Source: a virus. From it: DNA of 30,728 nucleotides. Location of the stretch: IMG/VR virus record IMGVR_UViG_3300006916_000213, positions 1 through 30,728 of that record. One strand, written 5' to 3'. The notes under the pieces were generated by a model that was given only the letters and a program-made list of their open reading frames with translations, had not been told where the DNA came from and did not search any database. Positions 28,854 to 30,728 of the stretch are shown one piece after another (position 1 is the first letter of the stretch; every line of letters starts with the position of its first letter). Both the position numbers and the translations under genes were made by a program.

Positions 28854-30728
28854 CTAATTATACTCATAAATTAATTCAGCTAATTCTTTTAATGCGTTCT
28901 TCTTTCCAATTTCTGAAAGTCTTTTCCATTCATTAAAATTAGGTTTAAGTCGTTCGTAATTCTCAATTGCTTTAAAAATAGTTAATAGATTATTACCTGT
29001 TACATTACCTCCATCTTCAGTCCAATTATTTAATTTAACAGTAGCTATCAGCTCATCTAGTTTTCCTTTTCTTAAACCTCTTTGGCCTGTTAATGGTGCA
29101 ACTATCTTGCCTGATTTTTCTTTTTGTTGTTCTATCTTTTGAATTAAATAAGTATGGATTGCGCGGTAAGGACTATCCTCAGATATTAAATAAGTTCCAT
29201 TCGGATTAGTTGTATTCTGAAAAATGCTTTTAGCTTCATTATAACCGTTTAAAATATTATTTGCTAAATTATAATTTTTATTTACTTCTACAAAATTTTT
29301 ATTAATCCTTGCATGATATTCATCTACACTAGATGCGTCTGTAATAATCGCATCATGAACGGGTAACATAAAAAGAGATTCCTTTCTGTTATTATTAATA
29401 TCATTAATTGTTTTTGCCATAATAGCAGCATCAATTTGTTGAATAGAAATAACAGGCAATTGATTTGAAACTTCTTGTCCATATCTAGAAGGCTTCGCAG
29501 TTTCCCACCAACCCGTCTCTTTATTTAATATCTTTTTACTTTTAGATCTTTTACTCCCTGTGGGTTTACTTATTTTTATATCTTTAAATATAGTGCCTTC
29601 GGGGGTAGGGATAGGTACTGTAACTCCCGTTTTTGTAAATTCAGTTGAGCCTAAAAAAATAGTAGTACCAAGCGGTCCTTTATAATAAGGTGTTTTACCC
29701 ATCATAGACCATAATAGTCCCATGCTTTGAAGTGTTTTTTGATGTTTTGTGTTTAAAGTGTCCGTTAACGTTGTTTTAATTAATGAATTAAAATCTTCAA
29801 TCAATCGATTTTCATTTTCGTAATCAAGCACATCGCTTGTACGTATAGCATCACGAATAATGTAACCGTATTTTCCTCTTAAAAATTCAATTACAGTTTC
29901 ATGATTATAAGAGGGGTCTTTACCATAAGAGACTTCCAGTAAAGGCGTTCTAGATATCAATCTAGTAATTGCTTTTCTATCTTCGTTTTTGTCAATACCG
30001 TCAATTACAGATAACCATAGATCTACTTTTTCTGGACTTTGTGTAAAAGTTTTTTTAATAGAAGATGACATTTCCATTATATATTTTCTACGGATATCAC
30101 CTTCAGGAATTACTACGCCTTCTTCAGGATTATAAATAGTACCTACTGCAGCTAATAAATCTACATCACCAAGTTGCATTGCTTGTATTGCAATTCCGTT
30201 TTGTTTACCGTCATGTTGAGTTTGAGCTTGGGGTTCAAATAATGCAATAGAATCTGGATTTGTTTTTGCTTTCTTTTTAGCATCTATAAAGTTTGCAAAA
30301 TCAATTAATGATTGTAATTTGTAACCCCATTCTGCAGGGTCTTGAAACTCTGATATAAAATCAGGGCCAACTAATTCATTTAAAGCCTCAATATTAATAT
30401 AGTCGCTATCTTTTATTGTTCTGAGTTTATCGCCTGTAGCATACCATTTTTGATAGGTTTTATTTAAAGGATCATTAATTACTTTTTCAGAGGCTCTCAT
30501 AACTGCATTCCAAGTCATGTCTTCTGTTCTAACAAACGCACCTGTTCTGTCTTTTAGATTAACTTCTTCTGGAGTTAAAAGATTTTTACCAATAATATAT
30601 TTCCAATTAGATAATATTTTTGAATTTTTATCTGTACTATTATTTAAATTAAGAGGAGTCCGTTTAGCATTACTTAAAAAATTTCTTACAAGCTTACTGT
30701 CTTGGTAATTAAGCATTGTGTTTCTAAC
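28854..30728 (-). CDS. Diverged single-subunit RNA polymerase, C-terminal part (virion-type candidate)
   Basis: The first ATG in view is at 30716, but the frame stays open to the edge and no ribosome site precedes that ATG, so this is probably the end of a longer gene. Numbering from 30716, TQHDGKQNGIAIQAM (Asp 169) fits motif A of T7/N4-type polymerases. TRLISRTPLLEVSYG (Arg 252, Arg 256, Tyr 264) fits motif B with Arg in place of the usual Lys. ISIQQIDAAIMAKTI before MLPVHDAIITD (His 454, Asp 455) fits motif C. RTPLNLN near residue 19 may stand for the DxxGR segment. It is unlike the 709-aa enzyme and resembles N4 virion RNA polymerase in style. It would be injected with the DNA to read early genes (inference). 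Confidence 0.65.
   Translation of the reverse strand, partial: VRNTMLNYQDSKLVRNFLSNAKRTPLNLNNSTDKNSKILSNWKYIIGKNLLTPEEVNLKDRTGAFVRTEDMTWNAVMRASEKVINDPLNKTYQKWYATGDKLRTIKDSDYINIEALNELVGPDFISEFQDPAEWGYKLQSLIDFANFIDAKKKAKTNPDSIALFEPQAQTQHDGKQNGIAIQAMQLGDVDLLAAVGTIYNPEEGVVIPEGDIRRKYIMEMSSSIKKTFTQSPEKVDLWLSVIDGIDKNEDRKAITRLISRTPLLEVSYGKDPSYNHETVIEFLRGKYGYIIRDAIRTSDVLDYENENRLIEDFNSLIKTTLTDTLNTKHQKTLQSMGLLWSMMGKTPYYKGPLGTTIFLGSTEFTKTGVTVPIPTPEGTIFKDIKISKPTGSKRSKSKKILNKETGWWETAKPSRYGQEVSNQLPVISIQQIDAAIMAKTINDINNNRKESLFMLPVHDAIITDASSVDEYHARINKNFVEVNKNYNLANNILNGYNEAKSIFQNTTNPNGTYLISEDSPYRAIHTYLIQKIEQQKEKSGKIVAPLTGQRGLRKGKLDELIATVKLNNWTEDGGNVTGNNLLTIFKAIENYERLKPNFNEWKRLSEIGKKNALKELAELIYEYN

Overview
The window is part of the genome of a lytic tailed bacteriophage with podovirus-type genes. 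Base composition is AT-rich (roughly one third G+C by eye), genes are packed head to tail with ATGA or TAATG overlaps, and no tRNA, rRNA, integrase, IS element or CRISPR was seen. Many plus-strand genes use AGAAAGGA as ribosome binding site. That pairs with a 16S tail ending CCUCCUUUCU, as in Alphaproteobacteria. DUF1127- and DUF1289-like small proteins and several small families that I know mainly from marine phages point the same way, so a marine alphaproteobacterial host is the best guess.

Layout. Positions 1-12230 are a minus-strand late (virion) operon. From its promoter-proximal end it holds terminase large and small subunits, a run of small basic or membrane proteins, a portal, small proteins, a scaffold, an SU10-type major capsid protein, a terminator, an SU10-type adaptor and an alanine-rich fibre that runs off the left edge. 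The divergent gap at 12231-12424 carries a candidate phage promoter for the late operon and an 89-nt tract with no A on the plus strand. Positions 12425-28537 are plus-strand early and middle genes. They start with an HExxH protein, then four small or SSB genes each preceded by the same pseudoknotted RNA leader. A 256-nt repeat-bearing gap (possible origin or operators) and many small ORFs follow. The replication block then holds a second SSB-like paralogue, a DUF3310 protein, a deoxyribosyltransferase-like protein, DNA polymerase A, a FEN-type exonuclease, a GIY-YIG nuclease, a primase-helicase, a dCMP deaminase and a T7-like RNA polymerase. A bidirectional terminator separates this block from a minus-strand block (28593-right edge) containing the C-terminal part of a second, highly diverged single-subunit RNA polymerase whose frame is still open at the edge.

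How it may work together (inference). If the genome is circularly permuted, the right-edge minus-strand block is the end of the late operon. The second polymerase would then be a virion-borne, N4-like enzyme that starts early transcription, and the 709-aa T7-like enzyme would read the middle and late units. A motif built on CCCTTATAGG occurs at the head of the late operon and twice before middle genes and is a candidate for its promoter.

The most exciting signal is at 13117-14652. Four tandem, covarying, pseudoknotted 5' leaders have invariant spacing and each ends in a hairpin with the ribosome binding site in its loop. One precedes an SSB-like gene, which suggests a shared translational control circuit. 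I do not recognise this RNA as a known class.
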